Shown one piece after another: positions 36,806 through 45,045 of a DNA stretch of 64,000 nucleotides. The stretch is from an uncultured Bacteroidales bacterium (lineage in GTDB: Bacteria; Bacteroidota; Bacteroidia; Bacteroidales; UBA932): contig CALVAC010000007.1 of assembly GCA_944325435.1 (NCBI GenBank), positions 1 to 64,000 on the forward strand. Reading direction: 5' to 3'. Numbering within the stretch: the stretch's first letter is position 1; every line of letters starts with the position of its first letter. Position numbers and translations under genes: made by a program. The notes under the pieces are model-generated. The model did no database searches and was not told where the DNA came from. It saw only the letters and a program-made list of their open reading frames with translations.

Positions 36806-36842
36806 ATGCCGGCAGACAAGACTATGTCTGTCCGGCATTTTT
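36806..36842. terminator. Bidirectional terminator between phosphate transporter and AraC fragment
   Basis: ATGCCGG-CAGACA pairs with TGTCTGTCCGGCAT (13 bp with one bulge). It is followed by TTTTTCC on the plus strand and CTTTTTGCC on the minus strand, so it can end transcripts from both sides. The left arm overlaps the end of the AraC-type reading frame. Confidence 0.75.
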
Positions 36843-37151
36843 CCTGTAATTCTTAGGCGTTGTCCCGTAGCGTGCGGAAAAATTGCGGAAGAAAGTGCCC
36901 CTGTTGGCAAAGCCGCAGCGGCCCATTATCTGTTCCACAGACAGGCTCGTGGTAGCCAGAAGCTGTGCCGCATACCGGATGCGGTACTCCTTTATTATAT
37001 TGGAAGGAGTGACCGTGAGCAGTCCGTCCAGTCTGTAATAAAGAGCCCTCAGGCTGAGCCCCATCCTGTCCGCGATGTCAGATGTAGTGATGTCGATGCC
37101 AGGTTTGTTTGGAATGAGGATATTTATTTTATAATTTTGGCTCCGTTTCAA
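36822..37151 (-). CDS. Orphan AraC-type DNA-binding domain (short or truncated regulator)
   Basis: A reading frame of about 109 residues that is almost only an AraC-family DNA-binding domain: DIADRMGLSLRALYYRL is the first helix-turn-helix, IIKEYRIRYAAQLL follows, and VEQIMGRCGFANRGTFFRNF the second. It resembles the C-terminal output domain of hybrid two-component regulators that control polysaccharide loci, without the sensor part. No ATG precedes the first helix-turn-helix. The frame can only start at TTG (37149-37151) or another non-ATG codon, and a TGA lies 12 bases upstream. It may be a real small regulator, or the relic of a longer regulator lost upstream. Confidence 0.6.
   Translation of the reverse strand: MKRSQNYKINILIPNKPGIDITTSDIADRMGLSLRALYYRLDGLLTVTPSNIIKEYRIRYAAQLLATTSLSVEQIMGRCGFANRGTFFRNFSARYGTTPKNYRKNAGQT
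37104..37139 (+). promoter_or_regulatory. Promoter of the GH39 gene
   Basis: TTTG (37108-37111; another copy at 37104-37107) is followed after 20 bases by TAATTTTG (37132-37139). This is a complete Bacteroidota promoter with a leader of about 20 bases. It lies inside the 5' end of the AraC-type frame on the other strand. Confidence 0.62.
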
Positions 37152-37165
37152 CCGACATTGATATC

Positions 37166-38791
37166 ATGACCATATCTCACAAAACCGTGCGGACTCTTAT
37201 TCTTTTACTGTCCGCAGTCTGTTCTGCACAAGTCGCCTTGTCACAGGTGAACGATGTCACTGTAGATGCCGCACACGAGAAAGGCCGGCTCGACAGGTTC
37301 TCCAACAGATGCGTCGGGGCGGGAAGGGCATACACATTCCTGAGGTCAGACCATCAGCATCACATCGCTATGGCAGCTGAAGAATGCGGGTTCAGATACC
37401 TACGGTTCCACGGCCTGTTCCAGGATGACATGGGCGTGTACAGGGAAAACAGATATGGAGAGCCGTTCTACAGCTGGCAATATGTGGATGCAGTGTATGA
37501 CTTCATCCTTGACACAGGGATGCGCCCGATAGTAGTCCTTGATTTCATGCCTTCCGCCCTGGCGAGCGGAGACAGCACAATCTATTGGGAAAAGGCTAAC
37601 ATAACCCCTCCGGCGGATTATGGAAAGTGGTACGGGCTCGTAAAGGCGACAGTCGACCATTTTGTCGAGAGATATGGGCTTGATGAGGTGAAAGAATGGT
37701 ATTTTGAAGTATGGAACGAGCCTGACGGATATTTCTTCACTGGAGACAGGGAAGAATATCTGAAACTGTATGATGCATCGGCAAAGGCCGTCAAGGAGGT
37801 ATCTGCAGAACTGAAGGTCGGGGGACCCGCGATAGCAGGAGACAGGAGCTGGATATCAGCCCTGATAGAACACTGTTCCGGACTCGATATCCCACTGGAT
37901 TTCATTTCCACGCACACATATTCCACACGTGGGTTCTATCCGGATTCCGTCTATGCATCAATGCCAGACCCGGAGTATCTGGAGAGGATACCCGTATGGG
38001 ATCCGGGGACACCGTGGCAGATGGGGAATGTGGCATACGACCCCGAAGGCATTGCCGGAAGCATAGAGGCCTCAGTGGAGACTGTCAGAAAATCCTCAAT
38101 GCCTGACCTTGAAGTGTGCGTTACAGAGTGGGGACTGACCTGGGATTATTGGGATCCCCTCCGGGACTCATACCAGGCCGCATCGTACATTCTGGACAGG
38201 ATAAAGAGCACCGGAGGCATATCCATGCTTTCATATTGTGAAGTGTCAGATGTATTTGAAGAGGATGGGCCTCCGACGGCAGATTTCCATGGAGGCTTCG
38301 GGCTTGTCAACCTCCAGGGCATCAGAAAACCGGCCTATTTTGCATACAGGTATCTTAACCGTCTGGGAGACACGGAGCTTGAATGCACATACCCGGATGC
38401 CATAGCCGCCAAAGACAGTACCGGAATCCAGATCCTCATCTGGGATGACAGCTGCAGGCAGGATGACATCAACAAGATATACTATGCCGCAGACACCCCT
38501 CCCGGAGATGCAGGACAGATCAGGCTGCTGATATCAGGTCTCCGGAAAGGCAGATACACCGTCAAACTCTACGGTGTCGGATACAGGATGAACGATGCAT
38601 ACACCGAATATCTTGGCATGGCATATAACGGCAGCCTGAGCAGAGAGCAGGTGGAGCATCTGAAGTCCGTGTCCGCTGACAGGCCGTTGCGGACAGACAG
38701 GATCAGAATCGGGGACTCCGGTGACATCTACGAATATGTCATCGATATCCGGGAAAACGATGTCTATCTTGTGGACATTGACAGACAGTAG
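37166..38791 (+). CDS. GH39-type glycoside hydrolase
   Basis: An exported 541-residue glycoside hydrolase of clan GH-A with a signal peptide ending near VALSQ. The acid/base Glu is in EVWNEPDGYF (Glu185) and the nucleophile in CVTEWGLTWDYWD (Glu321), both placed as in GH39. GH39 includes beta-xylosidases, alpha-L-iduronidases and other specificities, so the exact substrate is open. A C-terminal beta domain (from about residue 430) is expected. It starts the enzyme group of a mannan-type polysaccharide locus. The stop is 72 bases before the GH76 gene, which has its own -7 element. Confidence 0.82.
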   Translation: MTISHKTVRTLILLLSAVCSAQVALSQVNDVTVDAAHEKGRLDRFSNRCVGAGRAYTFLRSDHQHHIAMAAEECGFRYLRFHGLFQDDMGVYRENRYGEPFYSWQYVDAVYDFILDTGMRPIVVLDFMPSALASGDSTIYWEKANITPPADYGKWYGLVKATVDHFVERYGLDEVKEWYFEVWNEPDGYFFTGDREEYLKLYDASAKAVKEVSAELKVGGPAIAGDRSWISALIEHCSGLDIPLDFISTHTYSTRGFYPDSVYASMPDPEYLERIPVWDPGTPWQMGNVAYDPEGIAGSIEASVETVRKSSMPDLEVCVTEWGLTWDYWDPLRDSYQAASYILDRIKSTGGISMLSYCEVSDVFEEDGPPTADFHGGFGLVNLQGIRKPAYFAYRYLNRLGDTELECTYPDAIAAKDSTGIQILIWDDSCRQDDINKIYYAADTPPGDAGQIRLLISGLRKGRYTVKLYGVGYRMNDAYTEYLGMAYNGSLSREQVEHLKSVSADRPLRTDRIRIGDSGDIYEYVIDIRENDVYLVDIDRQ

Positions 38792-38824
38792 CGGACAGCC
38801 TGGCTCCCGTTAAAAAATTTATCG

Positions 38825-38832
38825 TATATTTG
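38825..38832 (+). promoter_or_regulatory. -7 element of the GH76 gene
   Basis: TATATTTG fits TAnnTTTG, with a leader of about 25 bases before the ATG at 38864. No clear -33 element is seen. Confidence 0.45.
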
Positions 38833-38863
38833 TACCCGTTGACTGGATATACCTTCGAGTATA

Positions 38864-40039
38864 ATGGACAGATTTCTTTTCATCGCCGCCGCAGCACTTC
38901 TCTGCGCCACCGCCTGCGGCAGAGAAGACACATATAAGGCAGGTTTCTTCACTCCGGACACAGGCATAGAGTCCCGGTACGACTGGGATGCAGCGGCCGA
39001 CAGCGCAGTGAATGTTCTCGTGGACAGGTTTATGGACAAGAACACGGGGACTTTCTGGACAATAAGCGACAATGTGGATCCGGGGCTGAGCACCTTCAAC
39101 TACTGGCCGCAGGCACATGCTATGGATGTAATAGTCGATGCATACCTCCGCATCAAGGACTCCGACCCGGAAAGGGCCGGACAGTACGAGAAGTATATGG
39201 CCTCCTGGCACAAGAACAGGGCGAACAACTACAACGGCCCGGACTACTACAATGCCTATACGGATGATATGGAATGGATAGTCCTGACTCTGCTGCGGAT
39301 GTATGAAGCCACCGGAGTCCAGGAATATTTCGATTTCGCCCGGGACACCTACGACAAATGGATCATAACCAGATGGACGGACGATGAGAACGGAGGCGGG
39401 ATCAGATGGAGTCTGGATGCCGGGAACAGCAAGAACGCATGCTCGAACGGACCTGCGGCAATCTGCGCGATGAGACTGTACGGATTCACTTCCGAGCAGA
39501 AATATATGGACGATGCCGTGAAGATATACGGCTGGCTCAGCGAGAATCTGTACAATCCATCCACCGGGATGGTAGCTGACAACATGGCCGGAGGCAAGGT
39601 CAACGGAGGGGCACTGAGCTACAACCAGGGAACATTTATGGGGGCTGCGCATCTCCTGTACAAGGCGACCAAAGATTCACGGTATCTTGCGGAAGCGATG
39701 AAGGCCGCCAGACACCAGATGGACAGCAGAAGCACCGATGGCATTATGAACGCAGAGGCGGACAAGGCCAACTCCGACAATGCCCTGTTCAAGGGAATAT
39801 TCATCCGGTACGCCACCCTGATGGTGAATGATACGGTATTCGATTTCCGGTTCAGGGAAGAACTGAAGAGGTACATATCACAGAATGCCATCACTTGCTG
39901 GTCAGATGGAATAGACAAGAGCGAAGGCTCAGATATGTTCTTCAACTATGACTGGAGAAGCCCGTACACAGGGGAGAACGGGTATCTGAACCCTCAGGTC
40001 AGCGCAACCACGCTCATCGAAGCCATGACCAGACTCTGA
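38864..40039 (+). CDS. GH76 alpha-1,6-mannanase lipoprotein
   Basis: A lipoprotein of 391 residues (lipobox ATAC, Cys18). The (alpha/alpha)6-barrel family GH76 is shown by FNYWPQAHAMDVIVDAY, the catalytic Asp pair in AYTDDMEWIV (Asp134, Asp135), GGIRWSLDAGNSKNACSNGPAA and YNQGTFMGAA. GH76 enzymes cut inside alpha-1,6-linked mannan backbones such as those of fungal mannan, producing short oligosaccharides. The lipid anchor suggests a surface or periplasm-facing position. It is followed 31 bases later by a GH125 gene. Confidence 0.92.
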   Translation: MDRFLFIAAAALLCATACGREDTYKAGFFTPDTGIESRYDWDAAADSAVNVLVDRFMDKNTGTFWTISDNVDPGLSTFNYWPQAHAMDVIVDAYLRIKDSDPERAGQYEKYMASWHKNRANNYNGPDYYNAYTDDMEWIVLTLLRMYEATGVQEYFDFARDTYDKWIITRWTDDENGGGIRWSLDAGNSKNACSNGPAAICAMRLYGFTSEQKYMDDAVKIYGWLSENLYNPSTGMVADNMAGGKVNGGALSYNQGTFMGAAHLLYKATKDSRYLAEAMKAARHQMDSRSTDGIMNAEADKANSDNALFKGIFIRYATLMVNDTVFDFRFREELKRYISQNAITCWSDGIDKSEGSDMFFNYDWRSPYTGENGYLNPQVSATTLIEAMTRL

Positions 40040-40070
40040 AAACAGGACAATACACAAAACACTGTATAAG

Positions 40071-41492
40071 ATGAAATACAGACTGATTGCAACAACCGTC
40101 CTTACAGTCATGCCTGCCTTGGGGCTGTGCATTTCCGCCCAGGATTATGTCTCACAGAGGCCGGCGGAACAGGACAGGCTCTTCCGGTCGGAGGCCGTGG
40201 AGGAGAAGATAATAGAGGTCCGGCAGCTGCTCACGAACCCGAGACTGGCCTGGATGTTCGCCAACTGCTTTCCGAACACCCTTGACACCACTGTCCATTT
40301 CAGGGAGAATGAAGATGGCAGCCCTGACACTTTCGTATACACCGGGGACATCCACGCCATGTGGCTCAGGGATTCCGGAGCCCAGGTATGGCCGTATGTA
40401 CAGCTGGCGAATGAAGATGAACATCTGCGTGAAATGATAGCCGGGGTGATAACCCGACAGTTCAAGCTCATCAACATCGACCCGTATGCCAACGCATTCA
40501 ACGACGGGCCTACGGGAGGAGAATGGATGTCCGACATCACGGAGATGAATCCGAACGTGCACGAAAGGAAATGGGAGATAGATTCGCACTGCTACCCTAT
40601 CCGCCTTGCATACCATTACTGGAAGACCACTGGGGATGAATCCGTTTTCGGAAAGGACTGGCTCGATGCCATCCGCAACACTGTCAAGACATTCAGGGAG
40701 CAGCAGCGCAAGGACGGTCCGGGGCCTTACTCTTTTATGAGAGAGACGGCAAGGCAGCTGGACACCAAATGCTGCAACGGATACGGCAACCCGGTGAACC
40801 CGGTAGGCCTGATAGTCTCATCTTTCCGCCCATCGGATGATGCTACTACATTCGATTTTCTCGTCCCTTCCAACTTCTTTGCAGTGACATCCCTGCGAAA
40901 GGCCGCAGAGATTCTCGAGAAAGTCAACCACGAGAAGGCGCTTGCAAAGGAATGCCGCGCACTGGCAGCGGAGGTGGAGAAGGCGCTTAAAGAATATGCC
41001 ATTGTGGAACATCCGAAATACGGCAGGATATATGCGTTCGAGGTGGACGGCTTCGGCAACGCATACCTTATGGATGACTCCAACGCCCCGAGCCTGCTGT
41101 CAATGGCATATCTCGGAGATGTGGATATCGATGACCCTGTCTACCAGAACACCAGACGCTTCGTATGGAGCGAGGACAATCCATACTTCTTCAAAGGGAC
41201 TGCCGCAGAAGGAATAGGAGGACCGCATATCGGATATGACATGATCTGGCCTATGAGCATTATGATGAAGGCTTTCACATCCAGGGATGATGCCGAGATA
41301 AAATGGTGCATCGAGACGCTGATGACCACAGATGCAGGGACAGGCTTCATGCACGAGTCATTCCACAAGGACAATCCGGAAAAATTCACACGCGCATGGT
41401 TCGCATGGCAGAACACCCTGTTCGGAGAACTCATAATCAGGCTTATCGATGACGGCAAGCTCGACCTGCTCAACAGCATTGACATAAGATAG
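40071..41492 (+). CDS. GH125 exo-alpha-1,6-mannosidase
   Basis: An exported 473-residue enzyme of family GH125 (formerly DUF1237), with a signal peptide ending near CISAQ. Family segments are GDIHAMWLRDSGAQVWPYV, DGPTGGEWMSDITEMN with acidic residues near the active site, SFMRETARQLDT, GLIVSSFRPSDDATTF, and GIGGPHIGYDMIWPMSIMMKA. GH125 enzymes remove single mannoses from alpha-1,6-linked chains, so this enzyme would finish the oligosaccharides made by GH76. It is predicted to be periplasmic. It lies 31 bases after the GH76 gene and 59 bases before the GH2 gene. Confidence 0.93.
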   Translation: MKYRLIATTVLTVMPALGLCISAQDYVSQRPAEQDRLFRSEAVEEKIIEVRQLLTNPRLAWMFANCFPNTLDTTVHFRENEDGSPDTFVYTGDIHAMWLRDSGAQVWPYVQLANEDEHLREMIAGVITRQFKLINIDPYANAFNDGPTGGEWMSDITEMNPNVHERKWEIDSHCYPIRLAYHYWKTTGDESVFGKDWLDAIRNTVKTFREQQRKDGPGPYSFMRETARQLDTKCCNGYGNPVNPVGLIVSSFRPSDDATTFDFLVPSNFFAVTSLRKAAEILEKVNHEKALAKECRALAAEVEKALKEYAIVEHPKYGRIYAFEVDGFGNAYLMDDSNAPSLLSMAYLGDVDIDDPVYQNTRRFVWSEDNPYFFKGTAAEGIGGPHIGYDMIWPMSIMMKAFTSRDDAEIKWCIETLMTTDAGTGFMHESFHKDNPEKFTRAWFAWQNTLFGELIIRLIDDGKLDLLNSIDIR

Positions 41493-41551
41493 CCGTCACA
41501 TCCGGATTCCAGCGGAAACACAGAAAACAACATAAAAACCATTCATTTGAC

Positions 41552-43384
41552 ATGACATCAAGAAGAATCCTATCTCTGGCTGCTGCAGTCATCGCCGGCG
41601 CATCAGCCTTTCTGCAGGGTGGCAGCTTATCTGCCGCCGACCTGCCACGGCCGGAATACCCGAGACCACAGTTCGAGAGATCCGAATGGGTCAACCTCAA
41701 CGGGCAGTGGAGCTACACATTCGACTTCTCCCGCTCCGGTATGGACAGGGAACTGTTCAGAAGCGAAAGTTTCGATGGACAGATAACTGTCCCGTTCGCC
41801 CCGCAGAGCGAACTCTCCGGTGTCGGCTTCACAGACTTCATCCCTGAAATGTGGTACCAGCGCAAGATTGAGATCCCTGCAGGATGGGATGGGAAAAGAA
41901 TCCTGCTGCATTTCGGAGCAGTCGACTACATAGCATCAGTCTATATCGACGGGAAGATAGCCGGAAGGCACTGGGGAGGCTCCTCCTCATTTGCCATCGA
42001 CATTACCAGGCTTGTCAGTGCAGGCAAGACACACAATCTGGTCATACGCGTTGAAGATGACGAAAGGTCAGGAGAATATGCAAAAGGCAAGCAGTGCGGA
42101 CGGTACGCCCAGTTCGGCTGCGAATATACCCGCACTACCGGCATCTGGCAGACAGTGTGGATGGAAGCAGTGCACAAGGATGGGCTGAAAGATGTCTATG
42201 TCATTCCGGATCTCGACCAGAGCAGATTCGTGTTCAGACCTGAATACTATGCCGTACAGCAGGGTCAGAAACTCCGTATCCGAGTGATGGACAACGGCAA
42301 GACCGTCGGCGAGAAGACCATACCGGCAACTGCGCAGAGCCAGGCCGAAATCACCGTAAGGAAAGTGAAGACATGGTCTCCGGAAGACCCTTTCCTCTAT
42401 GACATCGAATATGATGTGCTCTCAGCGGATGGGGAAGTCATCGACCATGTGAAGGCTTACGCCGGTATGAGGAAGGTGCAGGTTATCGGCAACAGGATAT
42501 ACCTCAACGATGAGCCGGTATATCTCCGTCTTGTCCTCGACCAGGGATTCTATCCTGACGGTATCTGGACTGCACCGACAGATGAAGCCCTGAAGCACGA
42601 CATAGAGCTTTCAATGGCGGCCGGATTCAACGGAGCAAGGCTGCACCAGAAGATATTCGAGCCTCGCTTCCACTACTGGGCAGACAGGCTCGGCTATCTC
42701 ACGTGGGGAGAGTCCGCAAGCTGGGGAGCTAACATAAACCGCATCGGCAGCGCACGCAACTTCCTGACAGAATGGGAGGAGACCGTGATCCGCGACAGGA
42801 ACCACCCGTCCATCATAATGTGGACCCCATTCAACGAGACTTGGGAGCATCCGGACAACAGGGAAACCGCCCGCGAAGCATGCCGTTTCGTGTCGGACAT
42901 CTATGACCTCACCAAGGACCTGGACTACAGGCCTTGCCACGATGTGAGCGGCAACTACCACGTGAAGACCGACATTTTCTCAGTACACCAGTACGAACAG
43001 GATACCGTCAAGTTCAAGGCTTGGCTTGCACCTGTGGATGGTAAAGTAAGGCAGCACGACCTCGAGAACCGTGAAGTGGAATATGATGGACAGCCATACC
43101 TTGTGGACGAGTACGGAGGGGTCAAATGGGTAGTTGGACAGGAATTCTCAGAGATATCTTGGGGCTACGGCAATGCTCCCAAGACTCTGGATGAGTTCTA
43201 CTCCCGTATCGAAGGTCTCACCGATGCGATACTCTCGTTCGACCATATCTGCGGCTACTGCTACACCCAGCTCACAGATGTAGAGCAGGAGCAGAACGGA
43301 ATCTACAACTACGACCGCACAGAGAAGTTCGATATGGAGCGTATCCGCGCCATCTTCTCCAAAGTCCCTGAAGGCTTCAAATAG
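41552..43384 (+). CDS. GH2-family glycoside hydrolase
   Basis: An exported 610-residue enzyme, with a signal ending near SLSAAD. Domains are a GH2 sugar-binding jelly roll (LNGQWSYTFD; WYQRKIEIP; LLHFGAVDYIASVYIDG), an immunoglobulin-like domain (about 215-310), and a TIM barrel (from about 312) with acid/base in WTPFNETWEHP (Glu429) and nucleophile in YLVDEYGGVKW (Glu520). The family covers beta-galactosidase, beta-mannosidase and beta-glucuronidase activities; the short C terminus is of the compact type, and specificity cannot be read. It ends the enzyme group, and a terminator follows. Confidence 0.87.
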   Translation: MTSRRILSLAAAVIAGASAFLQGGSLSAADLPRPEYPRPQFERSEWVNLNGQWSYTFDFSRSGMDRELFRSESFDGQITVPFAPQSELSGVGFTDFIPEMWYQRKIEIPAGWDGKRILLHFGAVDYIASVYIDGKIAGRHWGGSSSFAIDITRLVSAGKTHNLVIRVEDDERSGEYAKGKQCGRYAQFGCEYTRTTGIWQTVWMEAVHKDGLKDVYVIPDLDQSRFVFRPEYYAVQQGQKLRIRVMDNGKTVGEKTIPATAQSQAEITVRKVKTWSPEDPFLYDIEYDVLSADGEVIDHVKAYAGMRKVQVIGNRIYLNDEPVYLRLVLDQGFYPDGIWTAPTDEALKHDIELSMAAGFNGARLHQKIFEPRFHYWADRLGYLTWGESASWGANINRIGSARNFLTEWEETVIRDRNHPSIIMWTPFNETWEHPDNRETAREACRFVSDIYDLTKDLDYRPCHDVSGNYHVKTDIFSVHQYEQDTVKFKAWLAPVDGKVRQHDLENREVEYDGQPYLVDEYGGVKWVVGQEFSEISWGYGNAPKTLDEFYSRIEGLTDAILSFDHICGYCYTQLTDVEQEQNGIYNYDRTEKFDMERIRAIFSKVPEGFK

Positions 43385-43416
43385 GAACTGGTCCGCAGGA
43401 CTTCGGTTCCGACAGG

Positions 43417-43455
43417 ACAGGCGGCCGTGAGGATGATCACGGCTGCCTGTTTTAT
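43417..43455 (+). terminator. Terminator after the GH2 gene
   Basis: ACAGGCGGCCGTGA pairs with TCACGGCTGCCTGT over 14 bp (one G-T pair) around a 6-base loop, followed by TTTATTT. It separates the enzyme genes from the sigma factor operon. Confidence 0.82.
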
Positions 43456-43488
43456 TTGGAATTTAATGTTTTTTTAACCGAAGTCATA

Positions 43489-43496
43489 TATCTTTG
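43489..43496 (+). promoter_or_regulatory. -7 element of the ECF sigma/SusC operon
   Basis: TATCTTTG matches TAnnTTTG exactly. The leader to the proposed TTG start would be about 50 bases. No TTTG lies at the -33 spacing, so this could also be where an alternative sigma factor acts. Confidence 0.45.
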
Positions 43497-43552
43497 CAGA
43501 ACCTGATATCCGGCTTGCCCGTTCTGGACCACCGCCCGAAAAGCACTTTGTT

Positions 43553-44098
43553 TTGGAGAAAGACTGTCAGATAACCTGTATCGCGAATGGAGATGAAGCT
43601 TCATTCAGACAGTTCATTATCTCCCGTTACCCCCCTCTCTACAATTATGCATACCATATCCTGAAGAGGAAAGAACTGGCAGAAGATGTCGTCATTAATG
43701 TATTCGTATCTATATGGGAGATGCGCAGACACCTTCCGGACATAGAAAACATCAACGCCTGGCTCTACAGACTCACACTCAACCAGTCCATCTCCATGCT
43801 GCGCAAAGAATCCAGATGGATCTCCGTCACTAAAGGAATCACAGATATGGAACTCGATATCGCGGATCCGGGCCCCGAATCGGAATACGACCAGGAAACA
43901 ATCGACAGGCTCAACAAGGCCATCGGCGAGCTTCCTCCCAGATGCCGCCATGTACTCTATCTGGCAAAAATCGAGAAGGTTCCATACAAGGAAATCGCGC
44001 AGATTCTCGGGATATCGGTCAAGACTGTCAGCAACCATATCACATACGCCATGAAACGGCTGGTCGCGATATTGAAGATTTTTCTGCTTTTCATATAG
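43553..44098 (+). CDS. ECF-type RNA polymerase sigma factor
   Basis: A 181-residue sigma factor. Region 2 is visible as FIISRYPPLYNYAYHILKRKELAEDVV with VSIWE, and region 4 as LPPRCRHVLYLAKIEKVPYKEIAQILGISVKTVSNHI. The protein ends in a hydrophobic tail (ILKIFLLFI). The frame has no ATG before MRRHL at about residue 56, which would cut into region 2, so a TTG at 43553 is the best start. This type pairs with a membrane FecR anti-sigma factor, next to it here, and senses ligand transport by a SusC with an STN domain, also here. It is therefore expected to switch on the downstream SusC/SusD genes. Confidence 0.93.
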   Translation: MEKDCQITCIANGDEASFRQFIISRYPPLYNYAYHILKRKELAEDVVINVFVSIWEMRRHLPDIENINAWLYRLTLNQSISMLRKESRWISVTKGITDMELDIADPGPESEYDQETIDRLNKAIGELPPRCRHVLYLAKIEKVPYKEIAQILGISVKTVSNHITYAMKRLVAILKIFLLFI

Positions 44099-44147
44099 GG
44101 ATTTTCAGACTTTCCCGCGACATACTGGTATAAATACTTCTGTTATC

Positions 44148-45011
44148 ATGGGAAAGGATGTAAACAAAATAGACGGATTGCTGGATATGTGCATACAGCC
44201 GCCGGCACCCGACACCGATGCAATCGTAGAGAAGACTTTCAGACGCATAGCCGCCAGAAAGAGGCGCAGAATCATCGTCTCCACGGTATCTTCCTGCGTT
44301 TCCGCAGCAGCCGTAATCCTGTTGGCCGTCTTTCTGCATACACACGGCACTTCACCTGTACCGGGAATACCGGTAAAGGAACTGAACACCTTCGATGTCC
44401 CTTACGGGGCCACAGCGACCCTGCATCTGCCTGACGGTTCACTGATGAAAGTAAATGCCGGATCCCGAGTGGTCTATCCTGACATCTTCAAAGGTCAAGA
44501 GCGCCGGATATTCGTGAAAGGAGAAGCCTATCTGGAGGTAACCCGCGATGAAAATCATCCATTCATTGTCTCTACAGGAGGCTTCGATGTCAAGGTCCAC
44601 GGAACCGAATTCAACATCCGTACTTCCGGGGAGGGAAACGGTAATGTCGTGCTGAAAGAAGGCTCTGTGGAAGTATCGGTACCTGACGGGAGCGGAGTAA
44701 TGCTATCACCGGGACAGATGGCCTCCATGGACGACGGGCTTATCTCCGTATCTGAAGTAAATACCGAAGACTATACCTGCTGGACAGAAAGATACATCAA
44801 CCTCTACGGTGAGACAATCGACAAGGTTGCAGCAAGACTTTCCGAATACTACGGAGTCGATGTCTGCTGCAAAGACTCCACATCCCGTCTGTACGGCAAG
44901 CTGGAATTCAAGGACAACATCAGGGATGTGCTGAAAAATATCGGGAAACTTGTCGATATAGGCATCACTTATTCCTCGACAAAAGGCTATACCATATACA
45001 AGGAAGAGTAA
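44148..45011 (+). CDS. FecR-type anti-sigma factor
   Basis: A 287-residue inner-membrane regulator. A single membrane helix lies at about residues 42-64 and a basic cytoplasmic start precedes it. The periplasmic FecR domain is seen in FDVPYGATATLHLPDGSLMKVNAGS, YPDIFKGQERRIFVKGEAYLEV and VKVHGTEFNI. A C-terminal DUF4974-type domain (from about residue 215; SEYYGVDVCC, FKDNIRDVLKNI) contacts the STN domain of the transporter. It holds the sigma factor inactive until the SusC signals. It lies 49 bases after the sigma gene and 34 before susC. Confidence 0.92.
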   Translation: MGKDVNKIDGLLDMCIQPPAPDTDAIVEKTFRRIAARKRRRIIVSTVSSCVSAAAVILLAVFLHTHGTSPVPGIPVKELNTFDVPYGATATLHLPDGSLMKVNAGSRVVYPDIFKGQERRIFVKGEAYLEVTRDENHPFIVSTGGFDVKVHGTEFNIRTSGEGNGNVVLKEGSVEVSVPDGSGVMLSPGQMASMDDGLISVSEVNTEDYTCWTERYINLYGETIDKVAARLSEYYGVDVCCKDSTSRLYGKLEFKDNIRDVLKNIGKLVDIGITYSSTKGYTIYKEE

Positions 45012-45045
45012 ACCTTTTCACATAACACATAAAACAACTAAATTT

